From the NCBI RefSeq assembly GCF_000710465.2, contig NZ_JAIZ01000337.1:9727-43433 (forward strand): a stretch of 33,707 nt of DNA. Direction: 5' to 3'. How positions within the stretch are numbered: position 1 is the first letter of the stretch; each line of letters opens with the position of its first letter. The DNA is from Kitasatospora sp. MBT63 (GTDB taxonomy: Bacteria > Actinomycetota > Actinomycetes > Streptomycetales > Streptomycetaceae). Under the pieces are notes generated by a model, which did not search any database, was not told the origin of the DNA, and saw nothing but the letters and a program-made list of their open reading frames with translations. Below, piece by piece: positions 8,365 to 15,237 of this stretch. The position numbers and the translations under genes are program-made.

Positions 8365-9295
8365 TCGTCGCCGCACCCTGGTCGGCTGCGCCGCCCTGCT
8401 GCTCGCCTCCACCGCCTGCGCCGCGCTGCCCGACGGCGACGACCGCACCACCGCCGCCGCGCCCGAGCGCCGGCACTCCGGCGACCCGCTGCCGCCGGCC
8501 GCCCGGCCCGTGGTCGTCCTCCCCGGCCGGGCGCTCCAGGAGGAGGACAGCGCCCAGGCCGCCGAGGCCCGCCAGGCGTCGGCCCGCGGCGAGGCGCTGG
8601 CCACCGCGCAGCGCTGGGGACTGGCCGCGCTGCCACTGGCCGCCCCGCCGCCCCCGCCCGCCAAGCCGGAGCTGACCGCCGGGCCGCACGTCAAGGTGCA
8701 GGACGGCGCACCGCCGGTGGTCTACCGGGTCCCCACCGACCGGCCCGTGGTCTTCCTGACCATCGACGACGGCGCCGAGAAGGACCCCGAACTGCTGCGG
8801 ATGCTGGCCGACCTGCGGGTCCCGGTCAGCGTCTTCCTCTCCGACTACCTGGCCCGCGCGGACTACGGCTACTTCCGCCGGCTGCACGCCCAGGGGGTCA
8901 CCATCAACAACCACACCATCGACCACCCCGACCTGCGCACCCTGGCGGCCGACCGGCAGCAGCAGGAGATCTGCGGGCAGCAGGACCGGCTGGAGGAGGA
9001 GATCGGCACCCGGCCCACCCTGTTCCGGCCGCCGTACGGCGAGTACACCGACGTCAGCCTGCGGACCGCGGCCGGCTGCGGGATCACCGCCGTCCCGCTG
9101 TGGAACGAGGAGGCATTCCCCGACCACATGGACTACCGCTACGACGACCGGCGGCTGCACGCCGGGGACATCATCCTGACCCACTTCCGCGGCCCCTCGC
9201 TGTGGAACGGCGACATGACCCAGATGCTCCGCCGGGTGATCGACACCGCCACCGCGCAGGGCTTCGCGCTGGCCCGCCTGGACGACTACCTGTAG
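8345..9295 (+). CDS. Secreted polysaccharide deacetylase (NodB domain, CE4)
   Basis: A 316-residue exported carbohydrate esterase-4 protein expected to remove N-acetyl groups from a polysaccharide such as peptidoglycan or chitin-like material, using a divalent metal. The N-terminus is basic, then hydrophobic, ending LLLASTAC with C25; this is a marginal lipobox, so it may be a lipoprotein or simply secreted. A low-complexity Ala/Pro/Glu linker follows. The NodB domain shows TIDDG (catalytic base and metal Asp), NHTIDH (metal His-x3-His), RPPYGEY and, near the end, LTHF. The ATG at 8345 gives a proper signal peptide; the frame is open further upstream but that part looks non-coding. A GGGGA stretch lies about 12 bases before the start. 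The gene is probably monocistronic. Confidence 0.9.
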   Translation: MTVRSSARRRTLVGCAALLLASTACAALPDGDDRTTAAAPERRHSGDPLPPAARPVVVLPGRALQEEDSAQAAEARQASARGEALATAQRWGLAALPLAAPPPPPAKPELTAGPHVKVQDGAPPVVYRVPTDRPVVFLTIDDGAEKDPELLRMLADLRVPVSVFLSDYLARADYGYFRRLHAQGVTINNHTIDHPDLRTLAADRQQQEICGQQDRLEEEIGTRPTLFRPPYGEYTDVSLRTAAGCGITAVPLWNEEAFPDHMDYRYDDRRLHAGDIILTHFRGPSLWNGDMTQMLRRVIDTATAQGFALARLDDYL

Positions 9296-9381
9296 CCGGT
9301 CGCGTCCAGCATCCGGAACCGACCGCCCCGCGGCCGCCCGACGTGATCGACTGGTGCCTCTTCCCCCGGAAGGAGGCACCC

Positions 9382-9765
9382 GTGCTGCCCTCTGTCGACG
9401 GACTGGTGTTCGCCCCGGTCGGCCCCGCCGAGCACGGCGAGGTCGACGGCTCGACCCGCTTCGCCTACCGCGAGCAGGACGGCGTGGTCTGGGCCTCGTA
9501 CGCCGGCGGCGAGATCGTGCACGGCCGGCTGGTCGGCACCCGCGCCGGGGACACCCTGAAGTTCCGGTACGTGCAGCTCAACCGCGGTGGCGAGACCGCG
9601 GGCGGACACTGCGTCAGCCTGCTGAGCCGGCTGCCCGACGGCCGGCTGCGGCTGGACGAGACCTGGCGCTGGGAGTCCCGCGGGGGCAGCGGCACCAGCG
9701 CGGTCGAGGAGGTCCTGCCGGACCCCCGGCGGAGCGCCCCCGACGCGATGTTGACCGGCCGGTAA
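9382..9765 (+). CDS. Small beta-barrel-like protein (YkvR-like family)
   Basis: A 127-residue cytosolic protein. The pattern VxxSTRFxYREQDGVVWASYAGGEIVHGRLVG, broken here only by loops, then GRLRLDETWRWESRGG and SAVEEV, matches a small all-beta family in which an early strand reads VWAxYxGGxIxxGxLVG. Members are often labelled N-acetylglutamate synthase in databases, which nothing in this sequence supports: there is no GNAT acetyl-CoA loop. The GTG at 9382 has an excellent GGAAGGAGG about five bases upstream, which fixes the start. It sits between the deacetylase and the molybdenum hydroxylase operon; the promoter of the latter overlaps its 3' end, so they are probably separate units. Function unknown. 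Confidence 0.82.
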   Translation: MLPSVDGLVFAPVGPAEHGEVDGSTRFAYREQDGVVWASYAGGEIVHGRLVGTRAGDTLKFRYVQLNRGGETAGGHCVSLLSRLPDGRLRLDETWRWESRGGSGTSAVEEVLPDPRRSAPDAMLTGR

Positions 9766-9779
9766 CTCCTCCCTATGCT
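9751..9779 (+). promoter_or_regulatory. Near-consensus promoter TTGACC-N17-TATGCT
   Basis: TTGACC at 9751-9756 and TATGCT at 9774-9779 are separated by exactly 17 bases, close to the ideal vegetative (HrdB-type) promoter. The -35 lies inside the last codons of the preceding gene. Expected transcription start is near 9786, giving a leader of about 80 bases before the molybdenum hydroxylase large subunit. Confidence 0.7.
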
Positions 9780-9866
9780 CGGCGCACGCCGGCCGCCGCC
9801 CGCCTCGGGCCGCCCGGCGGGACACCGTCGTCCCCCGGCCCGGCCGGCCTCTGGAAGGATCCCCGG

Positions 9867-12032
9867 ATCAGCGCCCCGACCACCCCACGGACCGTCAGCC
9901 GCCGCCGCCTGCTGACCTATCTGGTGGCCGCCCCCGCGCTCGCCGTGGGCGCCCGCCTCGCCGACCCCGACCAGGCCGCCGCACTGCCCGGCGTCCCGGA
10001 CGTGCTGGACCTCGGCGAGGCGCTGATCCTGGCCGGGCTGCCCACCGCGCACCTGCTGGTGCTGGAGGTCACCGAAGCCGGCCGGGTGGTGCTCGAACTC
10101 CCGCGCGCCGAGGTCGGCCAGGGCCTGACCACCGCGATCGCGATGCTGGTCGCCGACGAGCTCGACGCCCGGCTCGCCGACGTCGACGTCCCGCTCTCCA
10201 AGGCCCGCCCCGAGCTGCTGTTCAACCAGCTGACCGGCGCCTCCAACTCGGTGCGCTCGCTGTACGACCCGGTCCGCGCCGCCGCCGCGGCCGCCCGCGC
10301 CCGGCTGGTCACCGCCGCCGCCCGGCGCTGGGGCGTGCCCGCCGCCACCCTGCGCACCCAGGACGGCGCCGTCCTCGCACCGGACGGACGCAGCGCCTCG
10401 TACGGCTCGCTGACCGTCGCGGCGGCCGGGGTGGTGGTGCCGGAGGTGCCCACCACACCGAAGCCCGCCGAGCGGCGGACCCTGGTCGGCCGCCCGACCG
10501 GACGGATCGACGCCCGCGACCTGGTCACCGGAAAGGCCAGGTACGCCGGCGACCTCCAGGTGCCCGGCGCGGTGCCGACCGTGATCGCCCGGCCGCCGAC
10601 CATCAACGGCACGGTCCGCTCCTACGACGCCGCCGCGGCCCTGGCGATGCCCGGGGTGCTGGCCGCGGTACAGGTGCCGAGCGGCATCGCGGTGCTCGCC
10701 GAGACCTTCGACCAGGCGCTGAAGGCCAAGGCCGCACTGACCGTCGACTGGCGGCCCGGACCGGTGGCCGCGCTGTCCGACCGGGACATCCGGGCCAAAC
10801 TGAAGGCCGCCCAACCACCCTTCCTGGTACCGCCGTTGCTCACCCTGACGGTAGACGCCGAGTTCGACTTCGCGTTCGTCGGCCACGCGCCGATGGAGGT
10901 GCTCACGGCGGTCGCCGACGTCCGCCCCGACCGGGCCGAACTCTGGTGCGCCGTGCAGGCGCCGATCGTCGCCCAGCAGACCATCGCCGCCGAACTCGGC
11001 CTCCCGCAGGACGCCGTGACGGTCAACGTGGTCCGGGCCGGCGGCTCGTTCGGGCGCCGGCTGTTCTTCGACTGCGCACTGGAGGCCGCCCAGGTCTCCC
11101 GAGCCGCCGGACGGCCCGTCAAGCTGATGTGGACCCGCAACGACGACACCCGGCACGGCCGGATGCGCCCCGCCAGCCACCACCGAATCCGCGCCACCCA
11201 CGCCCTCGGCCAGGTCCTCACCTACGAGCACCGGGTCGCCACCGTGCAGACCGACTTCCGGCACGGCCTCGGCGAGGCGCTCACCGCGGCCGGCTTCGGG
11301 GTGCAACTCGGCGGACTCAGCCTGTCCCAGGCGTTCTTCCTGCTCACCGAGAAGCTCCCCTACGACCTGGGGGTGTCCACCCAACTGCTGGCCGAGGTGC
11401 CGCTCGAGATGCACACCGGCAGCTGGCGCTCGGTCTACTCCGGGCTGGTCCGGGTCGCCGACGAGATCATGGTCGACGAGCTGGCCCGCACCCTCGGCCA
11501 GGACCCGGTCGCCTTCCGGCGCGCCCGGCTGGGCAGCGCCCGCGGGCGGTCCGTCCTCGACCGCGCCGCCGAGGCCGGGCAGTGGGGCCGCGCGATGGCC
11601 CCCGGACACGCCCAGGGCCTCGCCTTCCACGACGAACACGGCTCCGCCGCCGCCTGCCTGGTCGAGCTCGACGCGACCGACCGGGCCAACCCGCGGGTCA
11701 CCAAGGCCGTGATGGTCGCCGACGTCGGACTGCCCGTCAACCCGCGCGGCCTGGAGGCCCAGCTGATGGGCGCCGTGATGGACGGCATCTCGGTGACCCT
11801 GCAGGCCGGACTGCACATCGACGCCGGCGCCGTCCGCGAGGGCAGCTTCGCCGACTTCCACTACGCCCGGCAGCGGCACAGCCCCACCGACCTGCAGATC
11901 CACCTGATGCCGCCGAACGGCGAACCGGGCGGCGCCGGCGAACTCGGCGTGCCCGCGGCGGCCGCCGCCGTCGCCAACGCCTGGGCCCGGGCCACCGGGA
12001 CCTCGCCGCGCAGCTTCCCGATCAACTTCTGA
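9867..12032 (+). CDS. Molybdopterin-binding large subunit, IorB/xanthine dehydrogenase type
   Basis: About 721 residues; the catalytic subunit of a periplasmic-type molybdenum hydroxylase (isoquinoline 1-oxidoreductase beta-like), oxidising an aldehyde or N-heterocycle. A Tat signal is seen at the N-terminus (SRRRLLTYL then a hydrophobic stretch). Cofactor motifs include GGSFGRR in the middle and, near the C-terminus, PNGEPGGAGELGVP, whose GGAGELG Glu is the expected catalytic base. The start is a problem: no ATG, GTG, TTG or CTG lies in frame between the promoter at 9751-9779 and the Tat motif. I placed the start at an ATC (9867) eight bases after GGAAGG; it would read Met-Ser-Ala-Pro. The next GTG (9924) would delete the Tat arginines. 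The 2Fe-2S subunit follows 13 bases downstream. Confidence 0.88.
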   Translation: MSAPTTPRTVSRRRLLTYLVAAPALAVGARLADPDQAAALPGVPDVLDLGEALILAGLPTAHLLVLEVTEAGRVVLELPRAEVGQGLTTAIAMLVADELDARLADVDVPLSKARPELLFNQLTGASNSVRSLYDPVRAAAAAARARLVTAAARRWGVPAATLRTQDGAVLAPDGRSASYGSLTVAAAGVVVPEVPTTPKPAERRTLVGRPTGRIDARDLVTGKARYAGDLQVPGAVPTVIARPPTINGTVRSYDAAAALAMPGVLAAVQVPSGIAVLAETFDQALKAKAALTVDWRPGPVAALSDRDIRAKLKAAQPPFLVPPLLTLTVDAEFDFAFVGHAPMEVLTAVADVRPDRAELWCAVQAPIVAQQTIAAELGLPQDAVTVNVVRAGGSFGRRLFFDCALEAAQVSRAAGRPVKLMWTRNDDTRHGRMRPASHHRIRATHALGQVLTYEHRVATVQTDFRHGLGEALTAAGFGVQLGGLSLSQAFFLLTEKLPYDLGVSTQLLAEVPLEMHTGSWRSVYSGLVRVADEIMVDELARTLGQDPVAFRRARLGSARGRSVLDRAAEAGQWGRAMAPGHAQGLAFHDEHGSAAACLVELDATDRANPRVTKAVMVADVGLPVNPRGLEAQLMGAVMDGISVTLQAGLHIDAGAVREGSFADFHYARQRHSPTDLQIHLMPPNGEPGGAGELGVPAAAAAVANAWARATGTSPRSFPINF

Positions 12033-12045
12033 GGGGTCCCCGCCC

Positions 12046-12504
12046 GTGCCCAGCCACACCTTCGTCCTGAACGGCGCACCCGTCACCGTCGAGGCACCCG
12101 CCGACATGCCCCTGCTCTGGGTGCTGCGCGACAAGCTCGGCGTCACCGGGCCGAAGTACGGCTGCGGGGTCGGCGTCTGCCGCGCCTGCACCAGCCACCT
12201 GGACGGCGCCGAGATCCAGCCGTGCGTGGTCCCGGTCGCCGACTGCGCGGGCCGCGAGGTCACCACCATCGAGGGCCTGGCGGACGGCGACACCCTGCAC
12301 CCCGTACAACAGGCCTGGCTGGACTGCGACGTCGCGCAGTGCGGCTTCTGCCAGCCCGGCCAGATCATGACCGCCGTCGCACTGCTGCGCCGCACCGCCC
12401 ACCCCACCGACGCGGACATCGACCGGATCGAGAACGTCTGCCGCTGCGGCACCTACGTCCGGATCCGCGAAGCCATCAAGAAAGCCGCCGCCAACGGTGC
12501 CTGA
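12046..12504 (+). CDS. 2Fe-2S subunit of molybdenum hydroxylase (IorA-like)
   Basis: A 152-residue electron-transfer subunit carrying two [2Fe-2S] clusters, passing electrons from the molybdenum site of the large subunit. The N-terminal plant-type ferredoxin domain has the Cys set in YGCGVGVCRACTSHL plus a later Cys in IQPCVV. The C-terminal helical domain has the second set, CGFCQPGQI and ENVCRCGTY. The length is typical of IorA/CoxS proteins. The GTG start lies 13 bases after the large-subunit stop, and GAGGGG overlapping that stop is its ribosome binding site, so the two are cotranscribed. The order large-then-small is the reverse of many ior operons. It has no signal peptide of its own and would be carried out by the Tat signal of its partner. 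Confidence 0.93.
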   Translation: MPSHTFVLNGAPVTVEAPADMPLLWVLRDKLGVTGPKYGCGVGVCRACTSHLDGAEIQPCVVPVADCAGREVTTIEGLADGDTLHPVQQAWLDCDVAQCGFCQPGQIMTAVALLRRTAHPTDADIDRIENVCRCGTYVRIREAIKKAAANGA

Positions 12505-12555
12505 CCGGCCGTCAGGCGATCTTGTGCGAGCACCGGCGATGATCTACAAACGACC

Positions 12556-12582
12556 CCGTCCGCGGCACGGCGCCGCGGACGG
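12556..12582. terminator. Hairpin after molybdenum hydroxylase operon
   Basis: CCGTCCGCGGC at 12556-12566 pairs perfectly with GCCGCGGACGG at 12572-12582 around a five-base loop, 51 bases past the stop of the 2Fe-2S subunit. It is a strong GC stem without a U-tract. Confidence 0.65.
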
Positions 12583-12600
12583 AACGGGGACCCCAGCAGA

Positions 12601-12972
12601 TTCGCCACCATCGGCACCGCACTGCTCGGCGACGACCCGGCCGCCGGCAGCGCCTTCGACACCGAGCACTTCGGCTTCACCCCGCTGGTGGACCTCGGCT
12701 GGTACATCGGCCTGCACCACCCCGAGCACCCGCGCTACGTCATCGACCCGGTGCAGCGCGGCCACGAGGCGATGCCGGCCTCGTTCCGCGGCCTGCCGAC
12801 CGGCGGCCTGTGCCTGGCCTTCCTGGTCGAGGAGGCCGCGCAGCGTGACGAGCCGTGGGGGCAGCGCCGGTTCAACGTCCTCGGCCCCGAGGGCGTCCTG
12901 ATCGAGGTGGTGCAGCCCATCGCCCCCGGCCCCGAATGGCTCGCCCGGCAGACGGCCGGCACCCCGGCCTGA
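12601..12972 (+). pseudogene. Decayed VOC/glyoxalase-fold protein
   Basis: The frame from 12601 reads as a vicinal-oxygen-chelate protein: FATIGTALLGDDPAA, EHFGFTPLVDLGWYIGLHH, ending FNVLGPEGVLIEVVQP. Two faults are visible. First, no start codon exists where one is expected: the codon before the Phe at 12601 is AGA, and no in-frame ATG or GTG lies upstream as far as the preceding gene; the first in-frame GTG is inside the domain at 12688. Second, the middle runs FLVEEAAQRDEPWGQ, whereas family members, as I remember them, have about 20-25 more residues between the EEAA-like helix and RDEPWGQ, so an in-frame deletion is inferred. A truncated product from 12688 (94 residues) is possible but would lack the first beta-alpha module. 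It sits directly after a terminator hairpin. Confidence 0.6.
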
Positions 12973-13031
12973 GCCCTGTGGCCTGTGGCCTGAGCACGCC
13001 GGTCCGAGCGCGCCGGCCCGAGCGCCGTGGA

Positions 13032-13037
13032 TAGGAT
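13032..13037 (+). promoter_or_regulatory. -10 element before the alpha/beta hydrolase
   Basis: TAGGAT matches TANNNT and lies 24 bases before the GGAGGG ribosome binding site of the gene starting at 13075. No convincing -35 was seen upstream. Confidence 0.4.
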
Positions 13038-13074
13038 CCACCGCGACGTCCCCGACCGCAGGAGGGCTGGCGCC

Positions 13075-13644
13075 ATGGCCGCGACCGCTCCGCTGTACCT
13101 CGTCCTTCCCGGCTACCAGGGCTCCGGACCCGGGCACTGGCAGACCCGGTGGGAACGGGAGCGGCCGGACCGCTTCCACCGGGTCGAGCAGGCCGACTGG
13201 GACCACCCGCTGGTCGGCGACTGGGTGGCCGCCCTGGACGCGGCGGTCACCGCCGCCGGACGCCCGGTGGTGCTGGTCGCCCACAGCCTCGGCTGCGTCA
13301 CGGTGGCGCACTGGGCGGGCGGCGCGCCCGCATCGGCGGCCTCGGTGATGGGCGCCCTGCTGGTCGCACCCGCCGACATCGACACCGCCGAGGTACCGGA
13401 GCTGGTCAACTTCCGCCCCGTCCCGCAGCGTCCGCTGCCCTTCCCGAGCACGGTCGTCTCCGGCAGCGACGACCCCTGGTGCACACCGGACCGGGCCCGC
13501 GCATTCGCCGCCGCCTGGGGCGCACACTTCGTCGACCTCGGCCCGTACGGGCACATCAACGCCGACTCCGGGCTCGGGTCCTGGCCCGCGGGGCGCGCCC
13601 TGCTGGCCGACCTCGGGGAGCCGGGCCGGGCGGTTCAGGCGTAG
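13075..13644 (+). CDS. RBBP9/YdeN-type alpha/beta hydrolase
   Basis: A 189-residue serine hydrolase of the small RBBP9/YdeN family; the natural substrate is unknown. It begins with the family hallmark LVLPGYQGSGPGHWQTRW. The nucleophile elbow is HSLGC (Ser after VLVAH), the acid is in SGSDDPWC, and the His is in GPYGHINADSGLG, so the triad is complete. The ATG at 13075 has GGAGGG eight bases upstream. The gene converges on the methyltransferase: the last 10 bases of each overlap (13635-13644). It is likely monocistronic. Confidence 0.92.
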   Translation: MAATAPLYLVLPGYQGSGPGHWQTRWERERPDRFHRVEQADWDHPLVGDWVAALDAAVTAAGRPVVLVAHSLGCVTVAHWAGGAPASAASVMGALLVAPADIDTAEVPELVNFRPVPQRPLPFPSTVVSGSDDPWCTPDRARAFAAAWGAHFVDLGPYGHINADSGLGSWPAGRALLADLGEPGRAVQA

Positions 13645-14294
13645 TAGGAGGCGACGCCCGGCTGGCCGGTGAAGTTGGGCCCGGCCGCCGGGTCCGCCCC
13701 CAGGTACTCGAACGCGAAGCGGAGCTCCCGGTGGCCGTCCAGCGTCAGCAGGTGACGGCGCGGGCGGTACGCGAAGCCGGCGGCCCGCAGCGCAGCCAGG
13801 ACCGGACGGGCGGCGCTGCCGCCGTCGGCCCGGCGCACCGAGGCCGGGTCGAACTGGGCGGCGAACAGGCCGTCGGGGTTCAGCCAGCCGGCCGCCCGGG
13901 CGAGCAGCCCGAGCTTGTCGCCGAGGTAGTGCAGGCCGTGCACACAGGTGATCAGGTCGTAGCGGCGGGCCGGCGTCCAGTCGGCGAGGCTCGCGGTGAC
14001 CAGGTCGACGGCGGGCGAGACCGGGACCTGCCCGAGCGGGCCGACCAGGTCCACCCCGGTCAGCACGGCGTCCTCGGGCAGCCGGCCGGCCGCCGCGAAC
14101 AGCGCCCGCGCCTCACCGCTGCACAGGTCCAGCCAGCTCACCGGGCCGGACCTGGCGAGCAGCCAGGCGGCCGGGTCGAAGCCAAGTTCGCGGGCGTAGC
14201 TGTTGACGCCGGTGAGGGTCCGCTCCCGGTTCATGGTCCGGTTGGCGACCACCGGGGAGCGTTCGAGGTCCGCGTCGGGGTGCAGGATGGCCAT
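13635..14294 (-). CDS. SAM-dependent class I methyltransferase
   Basis: A 219-residue class I methyltransferase. The glycine-rich SAM-binding region reads SWLDLCSGEARALFAAAG, followed by an acidic strand end VLTGVDLVGPL, a third motif at SLADWTPARRYDLITCVHGLHYLGD, and then the LNPDGLFAAQFDP segment typical of the fold. The C-terminal part is a substrate-side region with several Arg and Tyr. The acceptor is unknown. The ATG at 14294 is chosen because a -10 box ends seven bases before it and no ribosome binding site is seen, which points to a leaderless message; a GTG at 14303 in frame would overlap that -10 box. It is followed by the convergent hydrolase with a 10-base overlap. Confidence 0.88.
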   Translation of the reverse strand: MAILHPDADLERSPVVANRTMNRERTLTGVNSYARELGFDPAAWLLARSGPVSWLDLCSGEARALFAAAGRLPEDAVLTGVDLVGPLGQVPVSPAVDLVTASLADWTPARRYDLITCVHGLHYLGDKLGLLARAAGWLNPDGLFAAQFDPASVRRADGGSAARPVLAALRAAGFAYRPRRHLLTLDGHRELRFAFEYLGADPAAGPNFTGQPGVASYYA

Positions 14295-14301
14295 GGCGAT
14301 C

Positions 14302-14307
14302 ACGATA
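14302..14307 (-). promoter_or_regulatory. -10 element for leaderless methyltransferase transcript
   Basis: On the minus strand TATCGT (TANNNT) ends 7 bases before the ATG at 14294. The same spacing is seen at 2400-2405, which supports a leaderless start. Confidence 0.45.
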
Positions 14308-14395
14308 GGACTTGCCCGGACCGCCCGTGCCCACCGGGTCGGAGGCCTTCGGCGAGCGGCCGCACGACCGCACCGCCGCACGACCGGCAGGCCGG

Positions 14396-15013
14396 TCAGC
14401 CGGACCAGGCGAGGCGGACCGCGAGGAAGGCCACCAGGCCGTAGCCCAGCGCGTAGGTGGCCTGCCGGGCCCGCCCGCCCAGGCGGGCCACGCCGAACGC
14501 CCCCGCCGCCGCGACCAGCTGCTGCCACAGCACCGAGGCGGCGAACACCCCCGCGACGAAGACCGCGCCCGTCGCGCCGCCCCTCAGGCTGCTCCCCCGG
14601 GCGGCCGTGAGCGCGGTGAAGTACAGCGCGGTGGCCGGGTTGACCACGGTGAGCAGCCCGAACCGCAGGAAGCTGCGCGCCGCCGAACCGTCCCCCGTGG
14701 CCGGCCCGGCCCCGTCGGCGGTGGCCGCGCCCGCGCCGCGCAGCGACAGCAGCCCGCGGACCGCGATCACCGCGAGCAGGGCGGCCGACACCAGCCGCAC
14801 CCAGCCTCCGGCACCCGCGAGCAGCCGGGCCACCTGCGGTCCGAGCAGCACCGCGACCGCCGCGTAGAGCGCGTCCACCAGCGCCACCGCGAGCGCGCCG
14901 CCCGCCGCCGGCCGCCAGCCGCGGCCGCCCTCCTGGAGCAGCAGCACGCCGATCGCACCGACCGGTACCGCCACGCCCAGACCGGCCACCGCACCGTCGG
15001 CGGCCGTCGTCAT
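14396..15013 (-). CDS. LysE-family amino-acid/metabolite exporter
   Basis: A 205-residue inner-membrane transporter with about six hydrophobic segments. The N-terminus, AVAGLGVAVPVGAIGVLLLQEG, is the LysE/RhtB signature (a first helix followed by Pro-Val-Gly-Ala), and the second half has FGLLTVVNPATALYFTAL, the usual NP motif of the family. These proteins export basic or neutral amino acids or related metabolites; the substrate here is not known. I chose the ATG at 15013 because the protein then begins like family members; an ATG at 15028 would add five residues. The gap to the methyltransferase start is 101 bases, so they may not be cotranscribed. It is divergent from the sigma-factor fusion gene, 224 bases away. 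Confidence 0.9.
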   Translation of the reverse strand: MTTAADGAVAGLGVAVPVGAIGVLLLQEGGRGWRPAAGGALAVALVDALYAAVAVLLGPQVARLLAGAGGWVRLVSAALLAVIAVRGLLSLRGAGAATADGAGPATGDGSAARSFLRFGLLTVVNPATALYFTALTAARGSSLRGGATGAVFVAGVFAASVLWQQLVAAAGAFGVARLGGRARQATYALGYGLVAFLAVRLAWSG

Positions 15014-15237
15014 GAAGGATCCGAACATCGCGCCAGGGTGACGCACACCCCGGGCCCGGTGCACCTGCTTTTCCCGCGGACCTGCCCCGCCGGGCGGCCG
15101 GTCGGCTAGGGTCCCTCTCCAGGCCGCGTCCGGCGGCACGGACCGGTTCCGAAAGATTCGGAGCGATTTCTGTTATCGGCGGGCGGCCGCCGGATCTCCC
15201 AATACGTGAGGGAAACACCGGGAAGGCTGGCACAGAG

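Noticed and set aside
9382..9765. Calling the small protein N-acetylglutamate synthase
   Set aside because: It has no acetyltransferase motif; the label is a propagated database name.
9924..12032. GTG at 9924 as start of the molybdenum hydroxylase large subunit
   Set aside because: It would remove the twin-arginine motif that belongs to this periplasmic subfamily, and it has no ribosome binding site at proper distance.
9465..12452. Long minus-strand frame opposite the molybdenum hydroxylase genes
   Set aside because: Antisense shadow; no recognisable motif.
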